A stretch of DNA of 8,561 bases from assembly GCA_027728145.1 (NCBI GenBank), contig JAQBZV010000033.1, positions 1 to 8,561 on the forward strand, given 5' to 3'. The stretch's first letter is position 1. Every line of letters starts with the position of its first letter. Shown here piece after piece: positions 1 to 6,716 of the stretch. The DNA is from Actinomycetota bacterium (lineage in GTDB: Bacteria; Actinomycetota; Actinomycetes; Actinomycetales; Microbacteriaceae). Under the pieces are notes generated by a model. It had not been told where the DNA came from. It did no database searches and saw only the letters and a list, made by a program, of their open reading frames with translations. The translations under genes and the position numbers were made by a program.

Positions 1-1127
1 CGGTAATCGTGCCCGCCGCGTTTCAGGTTCCAGATGTCATCATCCGAGAGGTGCTCCACCATCGCGAGCGCTCGGGGGTCGCGTCCAAAGAAGTTTTCCC
101 GGATGTAGGCGCCGCTTTCCGCTTTATAGGTCTGATAGTCACCATCGGGAGTGCGGTTCATCAGGTCGCGCAGAGCCCCATCCGTATCGGATTGCAACAG
201 GGCGTCCCATTCGCGACCCCAGACAACTTTGATGACGTTCCATCCAGCACCCCGGAAGAAACTTTCCAGCTCCTGGATGATTTTCCCGTTGCCTCGGACT
301 GGCCCATCGAGTCGTTGCAAGTTGCAGTTAATGACAAAGGTGAGGTTGTCCAGGTCATCGTTGGCAGCGAGCTGCAAGGCACCCCGGCTCTCGACTTCGT
401 CCATTTCTCCATCACCGAGGAAAGCCCAGACGTGTTTCTGGCTGGTGTCGGCGATGCCGCGGTTGTGGAGGTAGCGGTTGAGTTGCGCTTGGTAAATCGC
501 GTTGATCGGACCCAGACCCATGGACACGGTCGGGAACTGCCAGAACTCGGGCATCAACCGGGGGTGGGGGTACGAGGACAACCCGCCACTGGGGTGAGAT
601 TTTTCCTGACGGAAGCCATCCAGCTGGTCGGTGCTGAGGCGACCCTCCAGGTACGCCCTCGCATACATGCCAGGAGAGGCGTGGCCCTGGTAAAAGATTT
701 GGTCGCCGCCACCGGGGTGGTCGGCTCCTCGGAAGAAGTGGTTGTGTCCTACCTCATACAGTGCGGCTGAGGACGCGTAGGTGGAGATGTGTCCTCCGAC
801 CGCAATCCCTGGACGTTGCGCGCGGTGCACGGTGATCGCGGCATTCCAGCGAATCCAGGCGCGGTAGCGGCGCTCGATGTCCTCATCACCGGGAAAGTCG
901 GGCTCGTTTTCAGGGGCAATCGTGTTGAGGTAATCCGTGGTGGGAACCATGGGCACACCCAAGTGCAGCTCTTTGGAGCGCTTGAGCAAGCTGAGCATGA
1001 TTTCTCGTGCCCTCTGGTGACCAGACTGTGCAACGACCGCATCGAGAGATTCTCGCCATTCGGTGGTCTCGGTGGGATCCGAGTCCATCTCATTGAACGA
1101 ATAGGGATCTTGGTCGTTGACTGCCAC
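1..1127 (-). CDS. aceE: Pyruvate dehydrogenase E1 component, homodimeric type (N-terminal part, cut by window edge)
   Basis: AceE is the thiamine-diphosphate-dependent E1 subunit that decarboxylates pyruvate and acetylates the lipoyl groups of E2 in the cytosolic pyruvate dehydrogenase complex. The reverse strand reads an open frame of 375 codons with no stop, ending at the edge in LKRGGHDY. It contains the ThDP/Mg site GDGEMDE (residues 238-244) followed by [13 protein letters not shown] (264-276), then [22 protein letters not shown] and [14 protein letters not shown], all typical of the single-chain E1 (about 900 aa in full). The start is the GTG at 1127 ([18 protein letters not shown]). 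It is the only start candidate after the in-frame TGA at 1164-1166, and AGGAAGAGG lies 5 nt upstream. Transcription diverges from tRNA-Val. The missing C-terminus lies to the left. Confidence 0.96.
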   Translation of the reverse strand, partial: MAVNDQDPYSFNEMDSDPTETTEWRESLDAVVAQSGHQRAREIMLSLLKRSKELHLGVPMVPTTDYLNTIAPENEPDFPGDEDIERRYRAWIRWNAAITVHRAQRPGIAVGGHISTYASSAALYEVGHNHFFRGADHPGGGDQIFYQGHASPGMYARAYLEGRLSTDQLDGFRQEKSHPSGGLSSYPHPRLMPEFWQFPTVSMGLGPINAIYQAQLNRYLHNRGIADTSQKHVWAFLGDGEMDEVESRGALQLAANDDLDNLTFVINCNLQRLDGPVRGNGKIIQELESFFRGAGWNVIKVVWGREWDALLQSDTDGALRDLMNRTPDGDYQTYKAESGAYIRENFFGRDPRALAMVEHLSDDDIWNLKRGGHDY

Positions 1128-1165
1128 CCTGACCTCTTCCTGTGTCTGGTAGACCGGGACATGTC

Positions 1166-1194
1166 ACCTCACGGGGATTGCCCGTTATTGAGGT
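1166..1194 (-). promoter_or_regulatory. Inverted repeat in the aceE 5' leader
   Basis: ACCTCA (1166-1171) is the exact inverse of TGAGGT (1189-1194). An inner CGGG (1172-1175) / CCCG (1181-1184) extends the stem, leaving TTAT (1185-1188) as a one-sided bulge. The element lies 39 bp upstream of the aceE start. A possible minus-strand -10 (TAGACT, plus positions 1203-1208) sits just above it, so the stem would open the transcript. It could be an operator or an RNA hairpin. I recognise no specific regulator, and there is no U-tract to make it a terminator. Confidence 0.3.
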
Positions 1195-1274
1195 GAGAAC
1201 CAAGTCTAGTGGGGTGGCTTTGGAGCCAGGAAATGTTTACCACCCGCTGGCGCGGTGGTTTAGCATGAAGCGTT

Positions 1275-1351
1275 GGGCCTGTAGCTCAGTTGGTTAGAGC
1301 GCCACGTTTACACCGTGGATGCCGGGGGTTCGAGTCCCTCCGGGCCCACCA
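1275..1351 (+). tRNA. tRNA-Val (anticodon UAC)
   Basis: A complete cloverleaf can be folded by hand. The acceptor stem pairs 1275-1281 (GGGCCTG) with 1341-1347 (CGGGCCC), with one G-U pair. The D arm follows. The anticodon stem is CCACG/CGTGG (1302-1306/1314-1318) around loop TTTACAC, with anticodon TAC at 1309-1311, which reads GUA and other valine codons. The variable loop has five bases, and the T arm is GGGGG-TTCGAGT-CCCTC (1324-1340). The discriminator is A1348 and CCA (1349-1351) is encoded. A weak -10-like TAGCAT (1261-1266) lies just upstream. The gene ends 5 bp from the stop codon of the convergent membrane-protein gene. Confidence 0.97.
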
Positions 1352-1356
1352 AAAGA

Positions 1357-1695
1357 TCAGCCGAAAAGTGCCACCATCAATGCGCCAAAAATGACGACAA
1401 AGATGCTGGGAGTCACGTACTTAATAACCCACAGCCACCGGGCACTCGAGCGCAATGACGAATCCTCCGTGGCGAGGCTCTCCGCCTCACTCGCGGACTG
1501 AAACTGAACCAGTGCGCCAAGAATTCCCGACGCCAAGAGAATGCCGGCAGTCGCAATGCGCACCGCGAGGTCTGTTTCTCCCAGCCCAAATTGCAGCAGG
1601 GCGACGGTGGTGATGAGGAGAGCTGTCGGAGCCATTTGCGACACGACAATCGTCTTACGGATTTCCAACCAGTGAGCGTGTGTCTGGGATGTCAT
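1357..1695 (-). CDS. Small three-helix membrane protein of unknown function
   Basis: The gene encodes 112 aa from ATG at 1695 (MTSQTHAHWLEIRKTIVVSQ), with GGAG 5 nt upstream; stop TGA is at 1357-1359. Hydrophobic segments at about residues 20-37, 43-64 and 87-111 suggest three membrane helices. A short polar N-terminus precedes them, and a charged Ser/Glu/Arg loop (about 66-85) separates helices 2 and 3. I recognise no catalytic or binding motif. The open frame extends much further upstream on this strand, but that part is antisense to the EamA gene and reads as low-complexity shadow. The spacer to the divergent permease gene is 57 bp, so the two may share a promoter region. Codon use and hydrophobic pattern support a real gene; its function is unknown. 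Confidence 0.75.
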   Translation of the reverse strand: MTSQTHAHWLEIRKTIVVSQMAPTALLITTVALLQFGLGETDLAVRIATAGILLASGILGALVQFQSASEAESLATEDSSLRSSARWLWVIKYVTPSIFVVIFGALMVALFG

Positions 1696-1752
1696 GATGT
1701 CTCCGACGGTGGTGGGTATGTATCTCCAGTGTACGAGGGCGAAAGGCGGGTC
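1696..1752. promoter_or_regulatory. Short divergent spacer between the small membrane protein and the EamA permease
   Basis: These 57 bp must hold both 5' ends. On the minus side, TACACT (plus positions 1729-1734, read in reverse) is a possible -10 that would give a leader of about 27 nt carrying the GGAG ribosome-binding site. On the plus side I find no convincing -10; TATGTATC at 1717-1724 is the best AT-rich candidate. No operator-like palindrome stands out. Confidence 0.3.
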
Positions 1753-2640
1753 ATGCAGCGCTCCGTACTGTGGGTAATGCTGGCCGCCACTCTGTGGGGC
1801 ACTACCGGCACCGCAGCTTTCTTTCTGGGACCAGAGGTCCCCCCAGTGGCTATCGGTGCGGTCACCATGGGTCTCGGTGGAGTCCTTCTTGCCCTGTGGG
1901 GCGGCCGGGCCACCCTCGCGCTCTGGAGAGATAGCAGCTCCCGGTGGCTCCTCCTCGCCGGGGCGCTTGGCACCATTACGTATCCTTTGGCTTTTTACTC
2001 GGGCATGGCGATGGCGGGCATAGCGCTGGGAAACGTGATCGCCCTGGGTCTTGGTCCGCTCACCGCAGCCCTCCTGGAGTGGGGGGTTGATCGCCGTCGC
2101 CCAAGCGTTTCCTGGTGGATAGCCTCGCTCGCCGCGCTTGCCGGCATAGCCCTGATGGCGGGTGCGAAAGTCGAACTGGGTGGGGGTCGAGTGGGAAATG
2201 TTGCCCTCGGAGTTGGACTCGCCGCACTCGCGGGCCTCGCCTATGGCTTCTACACCTATGTGTTTGGAAAGCTCGCGGACAGGGGTCACACCCCGCGCGC
2301 GGTCGCCGGGGGTGTCTTTGGTGCCGGAGCACCGGTCCTCCTGGTGGTCTTGGTGGTGACCGGAGCGCCACTGGTCGCAACCCCGGAGCGGGTAGGCCTT
2401 GTGGCCTACCTTGTCCTTGGGCCAATGGTCATCGCCTACCTCGCTTTCACCGCAGCTCTTCGAACCCTGCGGGCCAGCACGGTTGCCACCATCGCCCTGG
2501 TGGAGCCGGTAATAGCGACAGCCCTGGCTGTGCTTCTTGTGGGAGAAGTGCTTGGATTTAGCGCTGTGGTCGGAATTGTGGTGGTGTCGGTGTCCCTTGT
2601 TGTCTTCTCGACCACCCGGGGTCCCCAACTGCGCTCTTGA
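1753..2640 (+). CDS. EamA-family (drug/metabolite transporter superfamily) permease
   Basis: The gene encodes a 295-aa, almost entirely hydrophobic protein with about ten membrane helices in two EamA halves. Typical motifs are LWGTTGTAAFFLG near the N-terminus (residues 14-26) and EPVIATALAVLLVGE (251-265) in the second repeat. The family exports or takes up small metabolites such as amino acids, nucleobases and similar solutes; the substrate cannot be read here. ATG at 1753 (MQRSVLWVML) places the first helix right at the N-terminus, as usual. The frame is open further upstream to 1591, but that part is polar, antisense to the small membrane protein, and unlike the family. A GTG at 1729 is a less likely alternative. 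The ribosome-binding site is weak (AAAGGCGGG). The next gene starts 18 bp downstream. Confidence 0.9.
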   Translation: MQRSVLWVMLAATLWGTTGTAAFFLGPEVPPVAIGAVTMGLGGVLLALWGGRATLALWRDSSSRWLLLAGALGTITYPLAFYSGMAMAGIALGNVIALGLGPLTAALLEWGVDRRRPSVSWWIASLAALAGIALMAGAKVELGGGRVGNVALGVGLAALAGLAYGFYTYVFGKLADRGHTPRAVAGGVFGAGAPVLLVVLVVTGAPLVATPERVGLVAYLVLGPMVIAYLAFTAALRTLRASTVATIALVEPVIATALAVLLVGEVLGFSAVVGIVVVSVSLVVFSTTRGPQLRS

Positions 2641-2645
2641 GGTCC

Positions 2646-2651
2646 TATCCT
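2646..2651 (+). promoter_or_regulatory. Possible -10 box for the 674-aa membrane protein (near-leaderless start)
   Basis: TATCCT at 2646-2651 fits the actinobacterial TAnnnT -10. It ends 7 nt before the ATG at 2659, which would start transcription at or beside the start codon. The only Shine-Dalgarno-like sequence (GAGG, 2653-2656) is just 2 nt from the ATG, too close to work well. No convincing -35 is visible. The 18-bp gap after the EamA gene equally allows simple read-through. Confidence 0.3.
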
Positions 2652-2658
2652 TGAGGCT

Positions 2659-4683
2659 ATGACTGACGAGCCTGTAGACCCGGGAACTCCCGAGGGACCT
2701 CGTCGCAGAACATACGAGCCTCCCTCTGAGGAGTCAGTTTTCACCGGGTCACTTCCTGTGGTTGATGAGTCGCCAGGAGAGAGCGAACCCCCAACACCGC
2801 TCAATATCCCCGACCCTCCGGTTCGGACCTCGCTGAGCGAAGCCGACATCCTGCAGACGTTCCAGGGCCCCTCCGCGGGGAGCACGGGAGAGTTGATGGC
2901 AGAGCTTGAGCGACAGGTTTTCCTCAAGGAAGAGGAGGAGGAAGCTTTCGCATCTTGGGCGCAGATTGTTCGCCACCTCAGAGGCGAGAAGGCTGAGCCC
3001 TACATTGCACACCAGCGCATCATCTTCGATGGGGGTGATCCGGGTCCACTCGAGGAACTCGACGACGAAGTCGACACCGATGAGGGTGCCACCGATGAGC
3101 TCGAGAACGACGAGCTCGAGCACGATGCTGATGCGTCGGCCGCATCGTTGGAGGAAGACCTTCCGCCACAGGACGAGGTCACCGAGGACACAGACTCCGA
3201 GCCGGACCCTGCGGAGGTTTCCGACGAGGTCGTTGCGGAGCCCGAGGCTGAATCTGACACGACAGATCGTTGGCCGCTCCCGCAGGCGGAGAGCCCGAAC
3301 GAAGTTGCTCCGACGCCAGGGTTTGCCCTGTCGGTGCCGGTGGCCACAGCGTCGTGGTGGGGGATAGGTCTTCCCATCGCCGCGGTAATCGCCGGTGGTT
3401 ACCTCTCATTCCGAGGTTTGGGCATTCTGGAATCTGTTGTGGTGCTGGGTTCGCTAGCGCTGGTGACCGGAGTCATGGTGGGCGTTCTCTCCCATCAGGG
3501 TTTCCGACGGGGACACACCACCCAGGACCTTCTGGCAGGAAGTTTTGGGAAGACAGGCGCTATCGCTCCGTCCCTTCTTATTGCCCTGATCCAGGTGGCA
3601 GCAGTGACCTTCCTCCTGTGGTGGGCCTCAGACCTGCTGGTGGACATTGTGGGTGGGGCTGGGCTCTGGCCCTACGACCGAGTTATTGGTCAGGCCGGTG
3701 CTTTTGCAGTTCTCGCGGCCGTGACAGCCGCACTCACCCTGATTGGTCGCCGAGTCCTTCAGGGCGCACTCTTTGCAGGCTCGAGCGCCGCTCTTGTTGC
3801 TCTCGTTCTTCTTCTGGTTCAGGGCATTCCCACACTCGAGACATCGCTGGATTGGGGTTGGAGCACGCCGTGGATGACTGTCGTGTCCGCAGGATCACTG
3901 TTGTTGGCGCTGGCAACGCTTGTAGTGGTGTTTAGCGCTGCAGATCTGACGACGCTTCGGGCGTCATCCTCCAGTAGAGCGGGAGGAGTGCTCTCCGCTG
4001 CAGCCCTCGGGCTTCCCTTCGTCGCCCTGTCCGTCATGGCCTCCTGGATGGCGCAGAGCTCACCCGTGGTGTCTCTGGGTCTGCTCGCCAACCCGGTGGG
4101 GACCCTCACTGAGGGGGCTCCCGCTTTTTACCCGGCCTTAGCGATCATTGCGGTCGTCGTGCCCCTGGTGAGCGTTGCAGCGCTCCTCATATTCTCGGCA
4201 AGCCAGGCAGCCTCCACTCTGCGAATGCCAGGCACTTCTCGCGTTCACACTGCGGTGGTGATTGCACTGGTGACGGTACTGGGGGCTCTGGCTCTGGTGT
4301 TTGCACTGGATGTGAGTGATTTTGTGGGTGACCTCGGTCTCACCCTCGGAGTGGTGGCCGTCACGGCCGGTGCAATTCTGGCCAAAGAATGGGCGGTGTT
4401 GGGGTCGAAGAAACCCTCTGAGGCACCCCCGGTGCGAGCGGTATCGCTGGTGGCGTTCGTTCTCCCGATTGCGGTCGGCTTCGGACTTATCGAATCGAGT
4501 GTCTCGTGGCTGTCCTGGCAGGGCTACCTCTTCCCCCTTCTGGATATGGCGGGGCTCATCGACCTTTCACCCGCGGCGCCGGGAGTATTAGTGGCCTTTG
4601 TTCTCGCAGGCATTATTTCCGGAATTGGCGCAATAGTCAGTTGGCTTCGCCTTCGAGGGAGTGCTCAGGTCGATGCCAGCTAA
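2659..4683 (+). CDS. Membrane protein with long acidic N-terminal region and NCS1-permease-like 12-helix domain
   Basis: The gene encodes 674 aa in two clearly different halves. Residues 1-225 are polar. They comprise a Pro-rich start with RRTYEPPSEESVFTGSLPVVDE (from residue 16), a predicted helical segment (about 58-112, LSEADILQTFQ...ELERQVFLKEEEEE) and a highly acidic stretch (about 130-200) containing DELENDELEHD. From about 232 there are roughly twelve hydrophobic segments (about 233-252, 254-276, 299-325, 343-363, 367-390, 407-428, 443-465, 487-513, 530-550, 556-577, 592-612, 640-662). The segment RRGHTTQDLLAGSFGKTGAI (283-302) with the next helix resembles the TM2-TM3 region of NCS1 purine/cytosine permeases, so an APC-superfamily fold is my inference. 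The substrate is unknown, and transport itself is not certain. The stop overlaps the start of the Nif3 gene by 11 bp. Confidence 0.8.
   Translation: MTDEPVDPGTPEGPRRRTYEPPSEESVFTGSLPVVDESPGESEPPTPLNIPDPPVRTSLSEADILQTFQGPSAGSTGELMAELERQVFLKEEEEEAFASWAQIVRHLRGEKAEPYIAHQRIIFDGGDPGPLEELDDEVDTDEGATDELENDELEHDADASAASLEEDLPPQDEVTEDTDSEPDPAEVSDEVVAEPEAESDTTDRWPLPQAESPNEVAPTPGFALSVPVATASWWGIGLPIAAVIAGGYLSFRGLGILESVVVLGSLALVTGVMVGVLSHQGFRRGHTTQDLLAGSFGKTGAIAPSLLIALIQVAAVTFLLWWASDLLVDIVGGAGLWPYDRVIGQAGAFAVLAAVTAALTLIGRRVLQGALFAGSSAALVALVLLLVQGIPTLETSLDWGWSTPWMTVVSAGSLLLALATLVVVFSAADLTTLRASSSSRAGGVLSAAALGLPFVALSVMASWMAQSSPVVSLGLLANPVGTLTEGAPAFYPALAIIAVVVPLVSVAALLIFSASQAASTLRMPGTSRVHTAVVIALVTVLGALALVFALDVSDFVGDLGLTLGVVAVTAGAILAKEWAVLGSKKPSEAPPVRAVSLVAFVLPIAVGFGLIESSVSWLSWQGYLFPLLDMAGLIDLSPAAPGVLVAFVLAGIISGIGAIVSWLRLRGSAQVDAS
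3094..3123 (+). repeat. 15-bp tandem duplication inside the acidic region
   Basis: Two adjacent in-frame 15-mers, GATGAGCTCGAGAAC (3094-3108) and GACGAGCTCGAGCAC (3109-3123), differ at two bases and encode DELEN and DELEH. They look like a small duplication that lengthened the acidic segment of the 674-aa protein. Confidence 0.7.
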
Positions 4684-5515
4684 AGCGGCTGCCGCTCGTC
4701 CTCTCTCTGAGGTTCTCGACATCATCGAAAACCTCTGGCCCGTGTCTGGGGCCGAAGAATGGGATGCCCCCGGTCTCGTGGTGGGGTCACCAGACCATGC
4801 CGTGAGCTCAATTCACGTCATGGTCGATGCCACCATCGAGTCGGTGGCTGAGGCCCTCACCCAGGGTGCCGATCTGATTGTTTCCCACCACCCACTGCTG
4901 CTTCGTGGTGTGACGAGTGTGGCGGAGTCGACCTACAAGGGCCGCATTGTTGCGGACCTGATTAGGGGTGGCGCGGCACTGTATGCCGCACACACTAATG
5001 CGGACGTGGTGCCCACTGGCACCTCAGCACAGTTGGCCGATCTGTTGGAGCTTCTCGACCAGTCACCGATTGCCCCCTCGACAACACCGGGACACGGGTT
5101 GGGTCGCGTGGGAACACTGCCCACGCCCATGAGCCTCTATGAGCTCGCCGTGAAGGTGGGTGAGTTTCTGCCGCAGACCGCCGTGGGCCCCGTGGTGGCG
5201 GGTGACCCCGAAGCGATCGTCTCCTCCGTTGCCCTGTGTGCGGGAGCGGGAGACTCCCTACTGTCTCACCCCCTGGTGACTGCCAGCGATGTCTACATCA
5301 CCAGTGACCTTCGTCACCATCCGGCCAGTGAATCCCGGGAGCATGCCCTCATCGCTGGGGGGCCTGCGTTAATCAACATTTCCCACTTCGCTGCCGAGTG
5401 GCTGTGGTTGGAGCAGGCTGCAGAAGAGCTGAGGGGCGCCACTGGCCTCAGTGTTAGCGTGAGTGACCTCAACACCGATCCGTGGACGTTCCAAGTTCAT
5501 CGCGTAGGAGGCTAA
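4673..5515 (+). CDS. Nif3/YbgI-family dinuclear metal-binding protein
   Basis: The gene encodes 280 aa over the full length of the family, often annotated GTP cyclohydrolase 1 type 2 / Nif3-like. Metal-ligand motifs are present: SHHPLLLRG (H72, H73), HTNAD (D111) and ISHFAAEW (H238, E242). SDLRHHPASE (211-220) and the CAGAGDSLL glycine-rich loop (189-197) are also characteristic. The family forms toroidal hexamers with a two-metal site; its physiological substrate is not settled, and stress or cofactor-damage roles are proposed. I chose ATG 4673 (MPAKAAAARPLSEVLDIIENLWP), which leaves a short tail before the conserved N-terminal helix. An in-frame GTG at 4661 would add four residues. GAGGGAG at 4655-4661 could serve ATG 4673. 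The start lies inside the end of the upstream gene, implying translational coupling. Confidence 0.92.
   Translation: MPAKAAAARPLSEVLDIIENLWPVSGAEEWDAPGLVVGSPDHAVSSIHVMVDATIESVAEALTQGADLIVSHHPLLLRGVTSVAESTYKGRIVADLIRGGAALYAAHTNADVVPTGTSAQLADLLELLDQSPIAPSTTPGHGLGRVGTLPTPMSLYELAVKVGEFLPQTAVGPVVAGDPEAIVSSVALCAGAGDSLLSHPLVTASDVYITSDLRHHPASESREHALIAGGPALINISHFAAEWLWLEQAAEELRGATGLSVSVSDLNTDPWTFQVHRVGG
5506..5511 (+). promoter_or_regulatory. Strong Shine-Dalgarno site fixing the GTG start of the coiled-coil gene
   Basis: AGGAGG sits inside the last codons of the Nif3 gene, 7 nt before GTG 5519. It is the best ribosome-binding site in the window. It decides the start of the downstream gene and shows that translation of the two genes is linked. 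Confidence 0.8.
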
Positions 5516-5518
5516 AAC

Positions 5519-6259
5519 GTGGGAGTGACCGCACCACCCGCAGTGCAGGCCACATTGTTGGACCTGGCCGAGTGCGATCGCGCCCTTCAGCACGCCGCGT
5601 CGAAGCTCCGGGCATTGCCCGAAACCCTGCACATCCCCACCCTTGAGGCCGTTGTTGAGGAGATCAAGGGTCGCAAACACGACGCCATGGTGGAGAAGGA
5701 AAACATTCAGGCTGAGCTCACTCGAGCTGAGTCTGATGTTCAACTGGTGGAAGCGCGGATTCAGAAGGATGATGAGCGATTGACTCAGACATCGTCTGCC
5801 AAAGACGCCCAAGGCCTTGATCACGAGCTGGAGACCCTTCGGAAGCGTCGCTCGGATTTGGAGGACATCGAGCTGGCCATCATGGAGCGGCTTGACCAGG
5901 CCGAGAAGGTTTTGTCCGGTGTTCAAGCCGAACTTGCCACCGCGGAGGGCGCCCTCACCGAGGCCCGCGCCGAATTGGTCACCCAGAGTGCCGAGCTCGA
6001 ATCGGAGTCTGCGACGCAGTCCGCTAGTCGCCAGGCCATCGTGGGCGGCCTACCCGAGGATGTCTACGCACTCTATGAGCGCCAGCGGGAACGCTACGGC
6101 GTGGGAGCATCCCATTTACGTGGGGGAGTGTCGAGCGCCAGCGGAGTGGCGTTGACCGAGTCCGATCTTCAGGACATTCGGCGCGCGTCGCCGGATGAGG
6201 TCATCTTGTGTCCGGATAGCAACGCGATTCTCGTGCGCACGCCGGAGTCTGGACTGTGA
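5519..6259 (+). CDS. Coiled-coil protein of the CT398/zf-RING_7 family with degenerate zinc ribbon
   Basis: The gene encodes 246 aa. Residues 10-175 are heptad-rich, charged and helical, typical of the long antiparallel coiled coil of this family, which is often annotated as a C4-type zinc ribbon or putative nucleic-acid-binding protein. The C-terminal block LRGGVSSASGVALTESDL...EVILCPDSNAILVRTPESGL aligns by eye with the usual ribbon (C-x2-C...C-x2-C), but three of the four cysteine positions are Ser (S205, S208, S234) and only C231 remains. Zinc binding by a canonical ribbon is therefore unlikely. The exact function of the family is not established. The gene sits between Nif3 and RNase HI genes, a recurrent actinobacterial arrangement. 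It starts at GTG 5519, 3 bp after the Nif3 stop, and its stop overlaps the next start (GTGA). Confidence 0.88.
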   Translation: MGVTAPPAVQATLLDLAECDRALQHAASKLRALPETLHIPTLEAVVEEIKGRKHDAMVEKENIQAELTRAESDVQLVEARIQKDDERLTQTSSAKDAQGLDHELETLRKRRSDLEDIELAIMERLDQAEKVLSGVQAELATAEGALTEARAELVTQSAELESESATQSASRQAIVGGLPEDVYALYERQRERYGVGASHLRGGVSSASGVALTESDLQDIRRASPDEVILCPDSNAILVRTPESGL

Positions 6260-6684
6260 CTCTGGCTCGTCTCATTGTGGAAGCCGACGGAGCATCCCGG
6301 GGAAACCCCGGTGCTGCCGCGGGGGGAGCGGTGGTTCTCGATCCCGAGACCGGCCAGGTGCTGGCGCAGGCGGGGGTGCTCTGCGGTCATGCCTCCAACA
6401 ATGTGGCCGAATATCGGGGAATGATCGAGGGCCTCGAGGTTGCCTTGAGCATGGCGCCTGAGGCGACCATCCATGTGCGCATGGATTCCAAATTGGTCGT
6501 GGAGCAGATGTCGGGGCGTTGGAAAATCAAACACCCGGACATGCAGGACTTGGCCCGAGCCGCGCGAGAACTGATCACGTCGCGTTCCGTGACGTTTGAG
6601 TGGGTTCCACGGGAGCAGAACTCCCTGGCGGATGCTGCCGCTAACGCAGCTCTCGATCGAGGAGAGTCTTACCGGGAGCTCTAG
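6256..6684 (+). CDS. Ribonuclease HI family protein
   Basis: The gene encodes 142 aa covering a complete RNase H fold, the enzyme that cleaves the RNA strand of RNA-DNA hybrids. The four carboxylates are visible: D11 (EADGASRGNPG), E52 (NNVAEYRGM), D77 (VRMDSKLVVEQMSG) and D126 (NSLADAAAN). KIKHPDM and FEWVPREQN are also typical. In many actinobacteria this domain is fused to a C-terminal acid-phosphatase/CobC-like domain; here the frame stops soon after the RNase H domain, so it is the stand-alone form. The GTG start at 6256 overlaps the upstream stop in GTGA. No separate ribosome-binding site of note is seen, which points to translational coupling and membership of the same operon. Confidence 0.93.
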   Translation: MTLARLIVEADGASRGNPGAAAGGAVVLDPETGQVLAQAGVLCGHASNNVAEYRGMIEGLEVALSMAPEATIHVRMDSKLVVEQMSGRWKIKHPDMQDLARAARELITSRSVTFEWVPREQNSLADAAANAALDRGESYREL

Positions 6685-6704
6685 TGCCGGAGGCCCTACT
6701 CGCG

Positions 6705-6710
6705 TACCCT
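6705..6710 (+). promoter_or_regulatory. Putative rnpB -10 box
   Basis: TACCCT fits the actinobacterial TAnnnT -10. Six bases further on is G6717, exactly the first base of the extended P1 helix of the RNase P RNA. The -35 region (TAGTGC, 6682-6687, overlapping the rnhA stop) is poor. An own promoter is expected for rnpB. Confidence 0.5.
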
Positions 6711-6716
6711 AGAAGA

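Noticed and set aside
9..770. Long plus-strand open frame (253 codons) over the aceE region
   Set aside because: It is antisense to an unmistakable AceE reading frame with all ThDP motifs. Long antisense frames are common opposite GC-rich genes.
749..1162. Minus-strand frame starting at 1162 as the aceE start
   Set aside because: It is in another frame and reads as Arg/Ser/Pro-rich shadow. The AceE frame begins at GTG 1127.
1239..1260. ACCACC...GGTGGT inverted repeat before tRNA-Val as a terminator
   Set aside because: It lies between two divergent genes, so nothing upstream needs termination there, and only TTT follows. It may be chance in the tRNA promoter region.
1591..1752. N-terminal extension of the EamA permease
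   Set aside because: The 54 extra residues are polar, lie antisense to the small membrane protein and precede the normal first helix. ATG 1753 fits the family.
1357..2628. 423-codon minus-strand frame as one large protein
   Set aside because: Only the last 112 residues look like protein, with membrane helices and a start with ribosome site at 1695. The rest is low-complexity shadow opposite the EamA gene.
5369..5926. 185-codon minus-strand frame
   Set aside because: Antisense to the Nif3/coiled-coil junction, with no ribosome site and no recognisable domain; a shadow.
6131..6259. Frameshift explaining the missing cysteines of the zinc ribbon
   Set aside because: The frame continues through family-typical residues (CPDSNAILVRTPESGL) to a stop that overlaps the rnhA start, so the Ser substitutions are real.
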